Of a stretch of 64,000 nt of DNA, positions 44,793 through 54,779 are shown piece after piece. The notes under the pieces are model-generated. The model was not told the DNA's origin and ran no database searches. It saw nothing but the letters and a program-made list of their open reading frames with translations. Source of the stretch: an uncultured Dorea sp. (lineage in GTDB: Bacteria; Bacillota; Clostridia; Lachnospirales; Lachnospiraceae); assembly GCA_910584615.1 (NCBI GenBank), contig CAJUAM010000015.1:1-64000 (forward strand). Direction: 5' to 3'. The position numbers and the translations under genes were made by a program. Numbering within the stretch: position 1 is the stretch's first letter; each line of letters starts with the position of its first letter.

Positions 44793-47721
44793 TATGTGGG
44801 AAAAGATCAAATCCAGACTATCAGCGATTGTACAGGCAAGAGTGGTAATTGTTATTATCTTGTTTTGTGTAACTTCCGCGATTCTCATCCAGAGGATCTT
44901 CTATCTCCAGATTGTAAAAGGTCAGGAATATCTTGATAACTACAAGCTTCAGATACAGAAAACAAAGGATGTAGAAGGGACGCGGGGTAATATCTATGAC
45001 CGCAACGGCAAGCTCCTTGCTTATAATGAGCTTGCTTACGCGGTTACAATCGAAGATAACGGGGAGTATGATTCTAAAAAGCAAAAAAACAAAGAACTGA
45101 ATAAAGTGATTACTACAGTTATCAATATTGTAGAAAAAAATAAGGATACTGTAGTAAACAATTTCGGAATCATTTTGGACAAGGACGGTAATTATATGTT
45201 TCTTGCCCAGTCGGATACCCAGAGACTCCGTTTTATCGCGGATATCTATGGAAAGCTTAAAATTGATGATCTTGAACCAGAGCAGAAAAACAGCAGCGCG
45301 GCGGATATCATCAATTACCTGTGTACGGATGAAAAGTATGGTTACGGTATCAACCAGCAGTCCATGAAGAAACAGGACGTCTTAAAGCTTATAAATGTCC
45401 GCTATGCCATTGCCCTCAACGGCTACCAGAAATATATCGCCACAACCATTGCCGAGGAGATATCCGCGGAAACGGTTGCCGATATCATGGAGAATATGGA
45501 TTCTCTGCAGGGAGTTGACATCCAGGAGGAGTCTGTCCGCCGGTACAATGACAGCAAATGTTTTGCGAATATTATCGGCTATACCGGCCAGATATCGGAG
45601 GACGAGTATAACTCTCTCGACAAATCACAAAAAAAGAAATACGATAAAACCGATACAATAGGCAAAGCCGGCATTGAAAAGACGATGGATGCCACCCTTA
45701 AAGGAAAAAAAGGTGAAGTGAAGATATATGTCAATAATGTAGGAAAAGTGATCGATACCGTACAGGGCGCATCACCTGGAACAGGAAATGACTTATATCT
45801 CTCTATTGATGCAGATCTGCAGGTTGCCGCTTACAATATTTTAGAGCAGGAACTTGCCGGTATATTACTTTCAAAGATTCAAAATATTCTGAATTATGAC
45901 AGGACACAGGTCAGTGACGGAAGCGACGTTATCATTCCTATCGGAGATGTATACAATGCTTTTTTGGCCAATGACATATTGGATATGAACCATTTTTCTG
46001 AAGAAGATGCCAAGGCTACTGAGAAACAAGTATACAAGACGTTTTCTGAGAAAAAACAAAGGGTCCTTGAAAAAGTGTCCGAGGTTTTAAGCGATCCAAA
46101 TGGGAAAGCGTACAAGGATATGTCGCAGGAATGGAAGGCATATCTGACTTATATCGTTACGGACATGCTGACAACTAATAATAAAGTGATCATGTCCAGT
46201 GCGATTGACACCTCGGATGAAACTTATAAGGCATGGAAGACAAAAGAATCTATCAATGTGTACACATATCTGAATTACGCGATCTCTAAAAACTGGATCG
46301 ACACTTCAAAACTTAAGGATAATGTGGCAAAAGGAGAAAAATATTCTGATTCCAGCGAGATTTACAATGGTCTGAAAGATTATATATTAAGCCGCCTTGA
46401 GAAAAACAACAGCTTTGACAAGGTCATCTACAAATACATGATCAAAGCAGGCGCTGTGACAGGAAGACAGATCAGTATGATGATCTATGAACAGAATGTA
46501 TTAAAATTCGATGAAGACCAGTATAACCGGCTTGATTCAGGTCAGCTTGGGGCATATGACTTTATCCGCGGTAAGATAGAGAATCTGCAGCTTACACCAG
46601 GACAATTAGGACTTGAACCGTGTACTGGTTCTATGGTCATGACAGATACGAAAACCGGACAGGTATTAGCCTGTGTATCATATCCCGGATATGACAACAA
46701 CCGGCTTGCCAACTCAATGGATTCCGGCTACTATAATAAACTGGTAACAGACTTATCCCGTCCGTTCTACAATAACGCCACGCAGGAAAAGACAGCGCCC
46801 GGATCTACTTATAAGCCGTTGATCGCCGCTGCAGGGCTGACAGAAGGTGTTATTAATCTTGGAAGTTATCTTCCTTGTTCGGGTATCTATGAAAAGGTAG
46901 AACCAAACCCAAAATGCTGGGCATATCCCAACGGTCACGGCGGACTCAATGTAGAAGGAGGTATCACGCATTCCTGCAACTGTTTTTTCTATGAAGTGGG
47001 ATACCGCTTAAGTCTTAAAGATAAAGGAATCAACAAATTAGGTTCTGATGACGCAGAAGGAAGTGCAACTACAAGATACTATTCCAGTACGACTGGTATC
47101 AATAAGATCAAAGAGTATGCCGAGCTGTTTGGTTTTGGCGACTTGTCCGGGGTAGAGATCCCAGAGGCAGAACCGCAGATTTCCGATGATGCTTCCGTAC
47201 CGACTGCCATCGGACAGGGTACAAATAACTATACGACGACCCAGATCACAAGATATATCACTGCGGTTGCCAACAAAGGAACCGTGTTTGATCTGACACT
47301 TCTTAGTAAAACTACGGCGCCGGATGGAAAGGTACTGGAAGAATTTGAACCAAAGATTAAGAATACTCTTGATAAAGTCAGTGATTCCACATGGGATGCC
47401 ATCCACAAAGGTATGAGAGGAGTTGTACGCGATAAGCAGAGAGATATTTTTTCCGGCATTAACAACTCCATTGAATTATCCGGCAAAACGGGTACTGCAC
47501 AGCAAAGTAAGACACATCCTGACCATGGCCTTTTCGTTGGATTTGCTCCAAGCAATGATCCGGAGATCGCTTTTACAGTCCGGATCGCCAACGGTTATAG
47601 TTCACATAACGCGGCTGAGGTCGGCAGTGATCTTATGAAATATTATTATAAGCTTACTTCGGAAAAGAATATTATTACCGGAAAAGCGAAAAAAGTCACA
47701 CAAAAATCCGGTGGAGACTAA
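44785..47721 (+). CDS. mrdA: Penicillin-binding protein 2 (elongation transpeptidase) with large insertion
   Basis: 978 residues from TTG 44785 (AAAGGAG upstream; ATG 44794 is also possible). One membrane helix (about 17-37), dimerisation domain (RGNIYDRNGKLLAYNE, GKAGIEKTMD), and transpeptidase with STYK (Ser674), SCN near 730 and KTG near 900. Between ADLQVAAYNILEQELAG and GSMVMTDTKTGQVL there are some 250 extra residues, charged and helical, not found in a classical PBP2 of 600-700 residues. It cross-links side-wall peptidoglycan with RodA. Confidence 0.92.
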   Translation: MSDMWEKIKSRLSAIVQARVVIVIILFCVTSAILIQRIFYLQIVKGQEYLDNYKLQIQKTKDVEGTRGNIYDRNGKLLAYNELAYAVTIEDNGEYDSKKQKNKELNKVITTVINIVEKNKDTVVNNFGIILDKDGNYMFLAQSDTQRLRFIADIYGKLKIDDLEPEQKNSSAADIINYLCTDEKYGYGINQQSMKKQDVLKLINVRYAIALNGYQKYIATTIAEEISAETVADIMENMDSLQGVDIQEESVRRYNDSKCFANIIGYTGQISEDEYNSLDKSQKKKYDKTDTIGKAGIEKTMDATLKGKKGEVKIYVNNVGKVIDTVQGASPGTGNDLYLSIDADLQVAAYNILEQELAGILLSKIQNILNYDRTQVSDGSDVIIPIGDVYNAFLANDILDMNHFSEEDAKATEKQVYKTFSEKKQRVLEKVSEVLSDPNGKAYKDMSQEWKAYLTYIVTDMLTTNNKVIMSSAIDTSDETYKAWKTKESINVYTYLNYAISKNWIDTSKLKDNVAKGEKYSDSSEIYNGLKDYILSRLEKNNSFDKVIYKYMIKAGAVTGRQISMMIYEQNVLKFDEDQYNRLDSGQLGAYDFIRGKIENLQLTPGQLGLEPCTGSMVMTDTKTGQVLACVSYPGYDNNRLANSMDSGYYNKLVTDLSRPFYNNATQEKTAPGSTYKPLIAAAGLTEGVINLGSYLPCSGIYEKVEPNPKCWAYPNGHGGLNVEGGITHSCNCFFYEVGYRLSLKDKGINKLGSDDAEGSATTRYYSSTTGINKIKEYAELFGFGDLSGVEIPEAEPQISDDASVPTAIGQGTNNYTTTQITRYITAVANKGTVFDLTLLSKTTAPDGKVLEEFEPKIKNTLDKVSDSTWDAIHKGMRGVVRDKQRDIFSGINNSIELSGKTGTAQQSKTHPDHGLFVGFAPSNDPEIAFTVRIANGYSSHNAAEVGSDLMKYYYKLTSEKNIITGKAKKVTQKSGGD

Positions 47722-47810
47722 AATCCGTATATGGAACTTTCAGGCACCAATGATAAAAGCATTCTATGCTCAGGACCTTCAAGTAAACCAGAAATAGGAG
47801 GAAGTAATTC

Positions 47811-48602
47811 ATGGGAGAAGTTATTGTAATTACATCAGGAAAAGGCGGTGTCGGAAAGACGACAACGACAGCAAATATCGGAGCCGGTTTATCTCAGCTT
47901 GGGAAAAAAGTCGTAGTCATTGATACAGACTTAGGACTCCGTAATCTTGACGTAGTCATGGGGCTTGAGAATCTGATCGTCTATAATCTAGTAGATGTCA
48001 TCGAAGGGACATGCCGTTTAAAGCAGGCATTGATCCGGGATAAAAGGTATGAGAACCTCTATCTTTTACCCTCTGCCCAGACAAAGGATAAAACGGCAGT
48101 TTCACCCGGACAGATGAAAAAACTCACATCAGAACTTAAAGAGGAATTTGACTATGTGATCTTAGATTCACCTGCCGGCATCGAGCAGGGATTCCAGAAT
48201 GCCATTGCCGGGGCAGACCGGGCGATTGTAGTGACAACTCCTGAGGTTTCGGCAATCCGCGATGCCGATCGTATCATCGGGCTTCTGGAAAAGAATAAGC
48301 TTCGCGATAATTCACTTATTATCAACCGGATCCGCGTAGACATGGTGCGTAAGGGAGATATGATGTCGATCGATGATGTTACAGAGATCTTATCTATTCC
48401 TCTTATCGGCGCGATTCCTGATGACGAGAGAGTTGTTATCGGAACAAATCAGGGAGAACCGGTTATCGGCATGGATTCAAAAGCCGGAAAATCCTATGAA
48501 GACATATGCCGCAGGATTACCGGCGAGGAGGTTCCTTTCACAGATATCACTGAAGGGGGCGGTCTGCTTTCTATTCTTTCACATCTATTCAAGAGAGATT
48601 AA
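47811..48602 (+). CDS. minD: Septum-site-determining ATPase MinD
   Basis: 263 residues. The deviant Walker A is SGKGGVGKTTTTANIG, then DTDLGLRNLDVVMGLE, and an amphipathic C-terminal helix (LLSILSHLFKRD) for membrane binding. AGGAGGAAG upstream. MinD normally recruits MinC, whose gene is missing from this operon. Confidence 0.95.
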   Translation: MGEVIVITSGKGGVGKTTTTANIGAGLSQLGKKVVVIDTDLGLRNLDVVMGLENLIVYNLVDVIEGTCRLKQALIRDKRYENLYLLPSAQTKDKTAVSPGQMKKLTSELKEEFDYVILDSPAGIEQGFQNAIAGADRAIVVTTPEVSAIRDADRIIGLLEKNKLRDNSLIINRIRVDMVRKGDMMSIDDVTEILSIPLIGAIPDDERVVIGTNQGEPVIGMDSKAGKSYEDICRRITGEEVPFTDITEGGGLLSILSHLFKRD

Positions 48603-48613
48603 GGAGGCAGGCC

Positions 48614-48826
48614 ATGCAGAGGAAATCATCTGTTAATATAGCACGGGACAGGATAAGAGCACTGGTCACATCAGACCGTGTTAATTGTACTCCGGAATCT
48701 TACGAAAAAATATGCAGGGAACTTTATGAGGTGCTCTCAAAATATATCGAATTTACAGAAGATGATTTTCACGTGCAGATAACAAGAACACATTTACATA
48801 TTGATTTTTCAGGAGAAGAAGATTGA
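48614..48826 (+). CDS. minE: Cell-division topological factor MinE
   Basis: 70 residues, short for MinE (about 88). It carries ARDRIRALVTSDRV and the C-terminal DDFHVQITRTHLHIDF. It stimulates MinD ATPase. AAGGAGG precedes the ATG. It overlaps the rodA start. Confidence 0.85.
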   Translation: MQRKSSVNIARDRIRALVTSDRVNCTPESYEKICRELYEVLSKYIEFTEDDFHVQITRTHLHIDFSGEED

Positions 48827-49950
48827 AATTACCTAGATTTGCAAAAGTGTATCACATAAAAAATTATAATTTTACTTTGGCAGCATTGGTTTTGTCCTTA
48901 TCTGTGCTGGGTATCCTGGTAGTGGGGAGCGCAAGGGAAAGCTATCAGAACAGACAGATATTCGGTGTGGTGATCAGTCTTTTTGTAATGATCGTCATTT
49001 CGTTATTTGACTATGTATGGGTGCTGGAATTCTACTGGCTGATCTATCTGGCGGCAGTCGTAAGTCTCGCGAGCGTACTTGTGATCGGTCAGTCAGTAAA
49101 TGGAGCGAAAAGATGGATCGATCTTGGCTTTACCACTATCCAGCCATCGGAGCTTGCAAAGATACTGCTGATTTTATTTTTCTCAAAATATATCATGAAC
49201 CATGTTGAGGACCTCAATGACAGGGCAACCTTGATCAAATATGCTGTGTTGTCAGCAGTTCCGCTGGGACTTATCTTTTTAGAGCCGAATCTTTCTACAA
49301 CGCTCCTTACAGCCTTTGTGTTATGTCTCATCATTTATTCAGGAGGCTTAAGCTATCAGATTATCGGCAAGATATTTCTGGTTTTGATTCCCACAGTCAT
49401 AATCTTTCTGACGATTGCGGTAATGCCAAACCAGCCTTTTCTTCAGGAATACCAGCAGCGCCGTATCCTTGCCTTTATCAACCGGGAAGAAGATAAGGCC
49501 AGTGATGAAGTTTACCAGCAGAATAATTCAGTTATGGCGATCGGTTCCGGAAAATTGACTGGCAAGGGACTCAATAATAATACGACCACATCTGTGAAAA
49601 ATGGTAATTTTATTCCTGAGCCGCAGACGGATTTTATATTTGCGATTGTAGGTGAAGAATTAGGTTTCATTGGCGGATGTATAGTTATTGCTTTATTATT
49701 GTTGATTGTGGTACAATGTATATTAATTGGAATACGGGCACAGGACCTTGCGGGGAGGATTATCTGCTGCGGGGTGGGGGGACTCATAGGAGTCCAGAGT
49801 TTTATCAATATTTCGGTAGCAACAGGTTTAATACCTAATACAGGTGTCCCCCTTCCTTTTGTAAGCTATGGGCTTACATCATTAGTGAGTTTATACATGG
49901 GTATTGGTTTTGTGCTGAATGTCGGCTTACAACCGAAGAAGTATCAGTAA
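48823..49950 (+). CDS. rodA: Rod-shape glycosyltransferase RodA (SEDS)
   Basis: 375 residues, ten membrane helices, from TTG 48823 overlapping minE by 4 bases (AGGAGAAG upstream). SEDS features: GAKRWIDLGFTTIQPSELAK, PDLSTT-like EPNLSTTLL, and PLPFVSYGLTSLVSLYMGIG. It polymerises glycan strands with PBP2. Location favours RodA over FtsW/SpoVE. Confidence 0.93.
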   Translation: MKLPRFAKVYHIKNYNFTLAALVLSLSVLGILVVGSARESYQNRQIFGVVISLFVMIVISLFDYVWVLEFYWLIYLAAVVSLASVLVIGQSVNGAKRWIDLGFTTIQPSELAKILLILFFSKYIMNHVEDLNDRATLIKYAVLSAVPLGLIFLEPNLSTTLLTAFVLCLIIYSGGLSYQIIGKIFLVLIPTVIIFLTIAVMPNQPFLQEYQQRRILAFINREEDKASDEVYQQNNSVMAIGSGKLTGKGLNNNTTTSVKNGNFIPEPQTDFIFAIVGEELGFIGGCIVIALLLLIVVQCILIGIRAQDLAGRIICCGVGGLIGVQSFINISVATGLIPNTGVPLPFVSYGLTSLVSLYMGIGFVLNVGLQPKKYQ

Positions 49951-49964
49951 GGAGCGTGAATAAA

Positions 49965-50360
49965 ATGAATATTGGATTGATTGCACATGATTCAAAAAAG
50001 ACTCTGATGCAGAACTTTTGCATTGCATACAGAGGGATATTGAGCAAGCACAATTTATACGCAACAGGTACGACAGGAAGGTTAATTGAAGAAGTTACGA
50101 ATCTGAATATCCACAAATATCTGGCAGGACCTCTTGGAGGCAAACAGCAGCTGGGGGCACAGATTGCCCAGAACGACATAGACGCTTTGATTTTTTTGCG
50201 TGAGCCTTCAAACCCGAAGCCCCATGAGCCTGATGTGAATGATGTTATCCGTCTATGTGACACATATAACATTCCGATGGCTTCAAATCTAGCCACAGCA
50301 GAATTAATAATACTGGCAATTGACAGAGGAGATTTAGATTGGCGTGAGATGTACCGGTAG
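49965..50360 (+). CDS. mgsA: Methylglyoxal synthase
   Basis: 131 residues. It converts dihydroxyacetone phosphate to methylglyoxal. Visible: IGLIAHDSKK, TGTTGRLIEE, GPLGGKQQLGAQIAQNDIDA with the catalytic Asp, and FLREPSNPKPHEPDV. ATG 49965 fits TAAGGAG better than GTG 49956. Linkage to rodA is known in Clostridia. Confidence 0.95.
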   Translation: MNIGLIAHDSKKTLMQNFCIAYRGILSKHNLYATGTTGRLIEEVTNLNIHKYLAGPLGGKQQLGAQIAQNDIDALIFLREPSNPKPHEPDVNDVIRLCDTYNIPMASNLATAELIILAIDRGDLDWREMYR

Positions 50361-51381
50361 ATCAGCAAGATATAAAAGAGCACGCAGAAGGAGAAACCGC
50401 ATTGTCTGTATAATGACAATTTTTCTTATACTTCTGTGTTTCGGGGCGACTAGCCTCTATTTGCAATACAATAGCAAAAAAGACGAACATTTGGCTGTTG
50501 AATACGAATCTTCACACTATAATAAAGTTCTTTTCAGAGGAGATCTGTATTCGGCAGATTTGTGTGTCGCCGCTGGGGATGTCTCTATGGAGAATGCCCC
50601 TGACACAAATACATTAAAAGCTGCGGCACTGTTTGATGTAGATGAAAAGGGTACAGACTTTGCATACAAGATCCATGAAAAGATGTATCCTGCCAGCCTG
50701 ACAAAGCTGATGACAGCACTTGTGACTTTTGACAGCGGCATGGACCTTTCAGAAACTGTGACAGTTTCTTCCAATGCCGATTCAGGCAGGTTCGCTGTAG
50801 ATGAACAGGTCTGCGGAATCAAAGAAGGAGACCAGCTTTCGCTAGAAAGCCTTCTCTATGGTCTGCTTGTGTATTCTGGCAACGATAACGCAGTGGCAAT
50901 CGCAGAGCATGTAGGCGGAAGTGTGGATAAATTTGCGGAGATGATGAATGCGAAAGCACAGGAGATCATGGCAACTCATTCTCATTTTATAAATCCAAAC
51001 GGGCTTCATAATGAGAACCACTACACGACAGCTTATGATATGTATCTGATCTTTAATAAATGTATAAAAAATGATAAGTTCATGGAAATCATACAGGCAG
51101 ATTCTTATGAAGCAAATGTAAAAAGGGCAGATGGCAGCAATACAACCATCAAGTGGGAGCCTACCAGCCATTATGCTTTGGGTGAAGCTAAGCTCCCTAA
51201 AAGCGGAAAGATCATTGGCGGAAAGACAGGGACAACCTTAAGCGCAGGAAACTGCCTCATTCTCTTAGATGAATCCGACAGCGGAAAACCTTTCATATCT
51301 ATTGTTATGGGAGCTGAAACAAAAGAACTTTTGTATCAGGATATGACAGCATTGATTGAAGGGATATCTGACGATAAATAA
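50344..51381 (+). CDS. D-alanyl-D-alanine carboxypeptidase (PBP5/DacF-like)
   Basis: 345 residues from GTG 50344, overlapping mgsA by 17 bases. One N-terminal helix (20-40) after an Arg-rich start; then peptidase S11 motifs SLTKLM (nucleophile Ser), SGN in YSGNDNAVAIAEH, and KTGTT. The C-terminal PBP5 beta domain seems short or absent. It trims pentapeptides, limiting cross-linking. Confidence 0.92.
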   Translation: MRCTGRSARYKRARRRRNRIVCIMTIFLILLCFGATSLYLQYNSKKDEHLAVEYESSHYNKVLFRGDLYSADLCVAAGDVSMENAPDTNTLKAAALFDVDEKGTDFAYKIHEKMYPASLTKLMTALVTFDSGMDLSETVTVSSNADSGRFAVDEQVCGIKEGDQLSLESLLYGLLVYSGNDNAVAIAEHVGGSVDKFAEMMNAKAQEIMATHSHFINPNGLHNENHYTTAYDMYLIFNKCIKNDKFMEIIQADSYEANVKRADGSNTTIKWEPTSHYALGEAKLPKSGKIIGGKTGTTLSAGNCLILLDESDSGKPFISIVMGAETKELLYQDMTALIEGISDDK

Positions 51382-51413
51382 AAGGGGGTATCCTTCTTTT
51401 TAGGATTCCCCCT
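51382..51413. terminator. Terminator between dac and DUF378 genes
   Basis: AAGGGGGTATCCT pairs with AGGATTCCCCCTT (one mismatch) and is followed by ATTTTA; convergent genes share it. Confidence 0.8.
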
Positions 51414-51417
51414 TATT

Positions 51418-51630
51418 TTAAGACTGTATTTGCGACGTACTGCCGATTCTACCATAGAGACTAATAAGGTATAAACCGCACAGCCCTACGATTGCGTATA
51501 CAATGCGTGAGAACCATGATAGGTTCCCGAATAAGAACGCAACCAGATCAAAGCGGAAGATACCGACTAACAGCCAGTTGACCGCGCCGATAATTACAAG
51601 TGTCAGAGCCGTATTATCAAACCATTTCAT
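51418..51630 (-). CDS. DUF378 membrane protein
   Basis: 70 residues with two helices: NTALTLVIIGAVNWLLVGIFRFDLVAFLFG and SRIVYAIVGLCGLYLISL are the DUF378 pattern. GGAGGC upstream. The function is unknown. Confidence 0.85.
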   Translation of the reverse strand: MKWFDNTALTLVIIGAVNWLLVGIFRFDLVAFLFGNLSWFSRIVYAIVGLCGLYLISLYGRIGSTSQIQS

Positions 51631-51707
51631 TATTAAATGCCTCCTTTTTTCATACTGTATTTAGTATGCGGCAAGACGGCAGGATTTATACATAAAAAGG
51701 AAGATTT

Positions 51708-52667
51708 ATGAAGAACGGCAACAGATTATATTATACATATTCTGATTATTTAAAAGAAAAATATGGTGAAAAGGTGTACAAGCTTCCTGTAAATCTCCCT
51801 GTAAGCTGTCCAAACCGGACAGGAGGGAAAAAAGGCTGCAGCTTCTGCGCCGGATGTGGAACCGGATTTGAGGCAATGGATTCTGAGATTCCTGTGAAAG
51901 AGCAGCTTGAACAGACAAAAAAGTATATAGGATCCAGATACCATGCATATAAGTTTATCGCGTATTTTCAAAATTATACAAATACATTTCTTCCTCTTTC
52001 CGATTTTGAGCGATATGTAAGAGATGTTTTGAAAGTTCCGGATATTGTTGCGATCAGTATCTCCACAAGACCGGATTGTATAAGGAGTGACTACCTTAAA
52101 GTCTTAAATGATATCGCAAAAGCGAATGATCTGGATATCACCATAGAGCTTGGACTTCAGACTGTAAATTATCATACGCTTCACATGGTTGACCGCGGAC
52201 ATGGGATTGCAGAATTTATCGATGCCATACTTTTGATCCGCGAATATGGATTTAATATCTGTTCCCATGTGATCTTGAATCTCCCTGGAGATGACATGAC
52301 AGACTCCATAGAAACGGCGCGTGTTCTGTCCGCGCTTAAGGTCAATACAGTGAAGATCCACTCTTTGTACATTGCGAAAAATACAAAGATGTGTGAAGAT
52401 TTCGAAAGAGGCAGAATATCCGTATGCACGAAAGAGGAATATATAGAAAGGGTGATTGCGTTTTTGGAAAATCTGTCTCCGGATATAGCTGTCGAGAGAC
52501 TTTTTTCCCGCGTACCTGAAAAAGATGCTGTTTTTTCTAATTGGGGCACAAGCTGGTGGGCATTGAGAGATGAACTTACCGCACGGATGATATCAGAAGG
52601 AACTTATCAGGGAAGATATTTTCATTCCCTTTGCGCAGCAGCACTAGATAAGATACAGGGGGCATGA
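51708..52667 (+). CDS. TIGR01212-family radical SAM protein
   Basis: 319 residues. An N-terminal YSDYLKEKYGEKVYKLPVNL leads into SCPNRTGGKKGCSFCAGCG, the family's Cys cluster for 4Fe-4S/SAM; ELGLQTVNYHTLHMVDRGH is also typical. The family (YtqA-like) is thought to modify tRNA or another macromolecule; the substrate is not certain. Its stop overlaps the next start. Confidence 0.9.
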   Translation: MKNGNRLYYTYSDYLKEKYGEKVYKLPVNLPVSCPNRTGGKKGCSFCAGCGTGFEAMDSEIPVKEQLEQTKKYIGSRYHAYKFIAYFQNYTNTFLPLSDFERYVRDVLKVPDIVAISISTRPDCIRSDYLKVLNDIAKANDLDITIELGLQTVNYHTLHMVDRGHGIAEFIDAILLIREYGFNICSHVILNLPGDDMTDSIETARVLSALKVNTVKIHSLYIAKNTKMCEDFERGRISVCTKEEYIERVIAFLENLSPDIAVERLFSRVPEKDAVFSNWGTSWWALRDELTARMISEGTYQGRYFHSLCAAALDKIQGA

Positions 52668-54046
52668 TTTTGGCAGATAATAATTTGACGAATATACAGA
52701 CATACCGCAAAAAACCTCATTTTAATATCGGAATTGTCACTTTCGGTATTATATGGATCTATCTGGTTGTTACTGTTTTTACATATCTTACAAGCAAGCA
52801 TATATCTGTATATGAGGTACGTGAAGGATCTATCTTAAGAGATACCGCATATACAGGACTGGTTATCAGGGATGAACAGATCGTAGCTTCTGAAGCAGAA
52901 GGTTATGTTAACTATTTCACACCGGAAGGAAACAAGGTAGGAGCAAGAACAGATGTATATACACTGTCCACTGAAAAGCTTAATTTCCGTGAGATGGGTA
53001 CTGACGGACAGTCTGCGTTATCTGCAGACGAACAGGCAGCTTTACTGTTAAAAATCCAGTCTTTCAGTGAAAATTCCGATGATGCGCAATTTCGGGATGT
53101 CTATACTTTAAAAGATAATATTAACAATATGCTGGAAAGTAAATCCAGTCAGAGCAGGCAGGCTCAGCTTGAAGAGATGCTTATGCAGAACCAGACCCGT
53201 CTGAATGTATACAAGGCAGCTTCGGATGGGATCATTATGTATTCTCTTGACGGTTTTGAGACAGTGAAAGTAGAAGATGTCACAGATGCTATGCTTTCAA
53301 AAGAAAATTATAAGACAGAGACAATGGCAAATAATTCTTCTGTAAGGACAGGAGAGCCTATTTATAAGCTTATTACCAGCGATACATGGACACTTGTCAT
53401 CTCACTGAGTGAAGACGCGTCAAAAGAGATGAGCGAGACAAAACGGGTAAAGGTAAAATTTTCAAAAGATAATCAGATTGAACGGGCAGATTTTGAAATT
53501 CGCCGCAATTCTACTTCTGCTTATGGATTCCTTACTTTCCATTCTTCTATGGTTCGTTATATAAAAGAGCGCTATCTGGATATTGAACTGATCCTGGAGG
53601 ATGAATCAGGGCTTAAGATACCCAAATCTTCTGTGATAAACAAAAAGTTTTACACTGTTCCAAAGGATTATCTCACACAGGGCGGTAACAGCAAGGATAC
53701 AGGAGTTCTCGTAGACACCGGTAAGGATACGGCGGAATTCAGAAAAGTAGATGTGTATTACTGGAATCAGGAAAATGATACGGTGTATCTCGATCCGCAT
53801 GTTTTTAATGAAAATACAGTGCTTGTCCGTCCGGAGTCCTCAGAAAACTATCCTTTGAAAGCGACAAAAGCGCTGAAAGGTGTTTACAATATCAATAAAG
53901 GATATGCTGTCTTTAAACAGATTGAGATTCTATGCGAAAGTGATGAATATTATATAGTGAAATCAGGAAACGACTACAGTCTTACAAACTATGACCACAT
54001 TGCCCTTGACGGCGAGACCGTAACAGAAAACAGTGTTGTATTTTAA
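52664..54046 (+). CDS. HlyD-like membrane protein of the sepF operon
   Basis: 460 residues. One helix (about 22-42), then VYEVREGSILRDTAYTGLVIRDEQIVASEAEGYVNYF, a lipoyl-like element, a helical region, and a long beta region. Similar proteins precede ylmE/sepF in Lachnospiraceae, so it may be a division-site envelope factor rather than an exporter part. No transporter partner is adjacent. Confidence 0.75.
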   Translation: MILADNNLTNIQTYRKKPHFNIGIVTFGIIWIYLVVTVFTYLTSKHISVYEVREGSILRDTAYTGLVIRDEQIVASEAEGYVNYFTPEGNKVGARTDVYTLSTEKLNFREMGTDGQSALSADEQAALLLKIQSFSENSDDAQFRDVYTLKDNINNMLESKSSQSRQAQLEEMLMQNQTRLNVYKAASDGIIMYSLDGFETVKVEDVTDAMLSKENYKTETMANNSSVRTGEPIYKLITSDTWTLVISLSEDASKEMSETKRVKVKFSKDNQIERADFEIRRNSTSAYGFLTFHSSMVRYIKERYLDIELILEDESGLKIPKSSVINKKFYTVPKDYLTQGGNSKDTGVLVDTGKDTAEFRKVDVYYWNQENDTVYLDPHVFNENTVLVRPESSENYPLKATKALKGVYNINKGYAVFKQIEILCESDEYYIVKSGNDYSLTNYDHIALDGETVTENSVVF

Positions 54047-54058
54047 GGAGTTTTAAAT

Positions 54059-54754
54059 ATGTTAAAAGAAAATCTGCAAAAAGTTGAAGCAAAGATTGCT
54101 GCTTCCTGTGAGCGTTCAGACCGCAGAGTAGAAGATGTGACTCTCATCGCGGTGAGCAAAACAAAGCCGATAGAAACGCTTAAAGAAGCTTATGATATGG
54201 GAGTCCGTGTTTTTGGCGAGAACAAAGTACAAGAAATCGTGGACAAATACGAAGCACTTCCAAAAGATATCCACTGGCATATGATTGGGCATCTTCAGCG
54301 TAACAAAGTAAAATATATCATAGACAAGGTAGACCTGATTCATTCTGTAGATTCTGTCAGACTTGCTGAAACCATTGACAAGGAAGCGAAAAAACATGAT
54401 CTGACAGCAAATATCCTGATCGAAGTCAATGTTGCAAGAGAAAAAACAAAGTTCGGAGTCCTACCTGAACAGCTGGATGCCGTGATAGATGAGATTTCTC
54501 ATTACTCCAATATACGTGTGCTCGGGCTTATGACAATTGCTCCGTTTGTAGCAAATGCCGAAGAAAATCGAATCGTTTTTGACCGTTTACGCAAATTGTC
54601 TGTTGACATTGCCAGCAAAAACATTGATAATGTTAATGTGGGTGTACTTTCTATGGGTATGACTAATGATTATGAGGTAGCCATAGAAGAGGGTGCGACT
54701 ATGATCCGTGTTGGGACTGGAATATTTGGTGAACGTGATTATTCGCATGTATAA
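54059..54754 (+). CDS. PLP homeostasis protein YggS/YlmE
   Basis: 231 residues. VTLIAVSKTKPIETL carries the PLP Lys; HMIGHLQRNKVKYI and MTIAPFVA with SMGMTNDYEVAIEEGATMIRVG complete the family pattern. It buffers pyridoxal phosphate. AAGGAG upstream. Directly before sepF, as in Bacillus. Confidence 0.95.
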   Translation: MLKENLQKVEAKIAASCERSDRRVEDVTLIAVSKTKPIETLKEAYDMGVRVFGENKVQEIVDKYEALPKDIHWHMIGHLQRNKVKYIIDKVDLIHSVDSVRLAETIDKEAKKHDLTANILIEVNVAREKTKFGVLPEQLDAVIDEISHYSNIRVLGLMTIAPFVANAEENRIVFDRLRKLSVDIASKNIDNVNVGVLSMGMTNDYEVAIEEGATMIRVGTGIFGERDYSHV

Positions 54755-54779
54755 ACATAAGATAGGAGATTTTTAAAAT

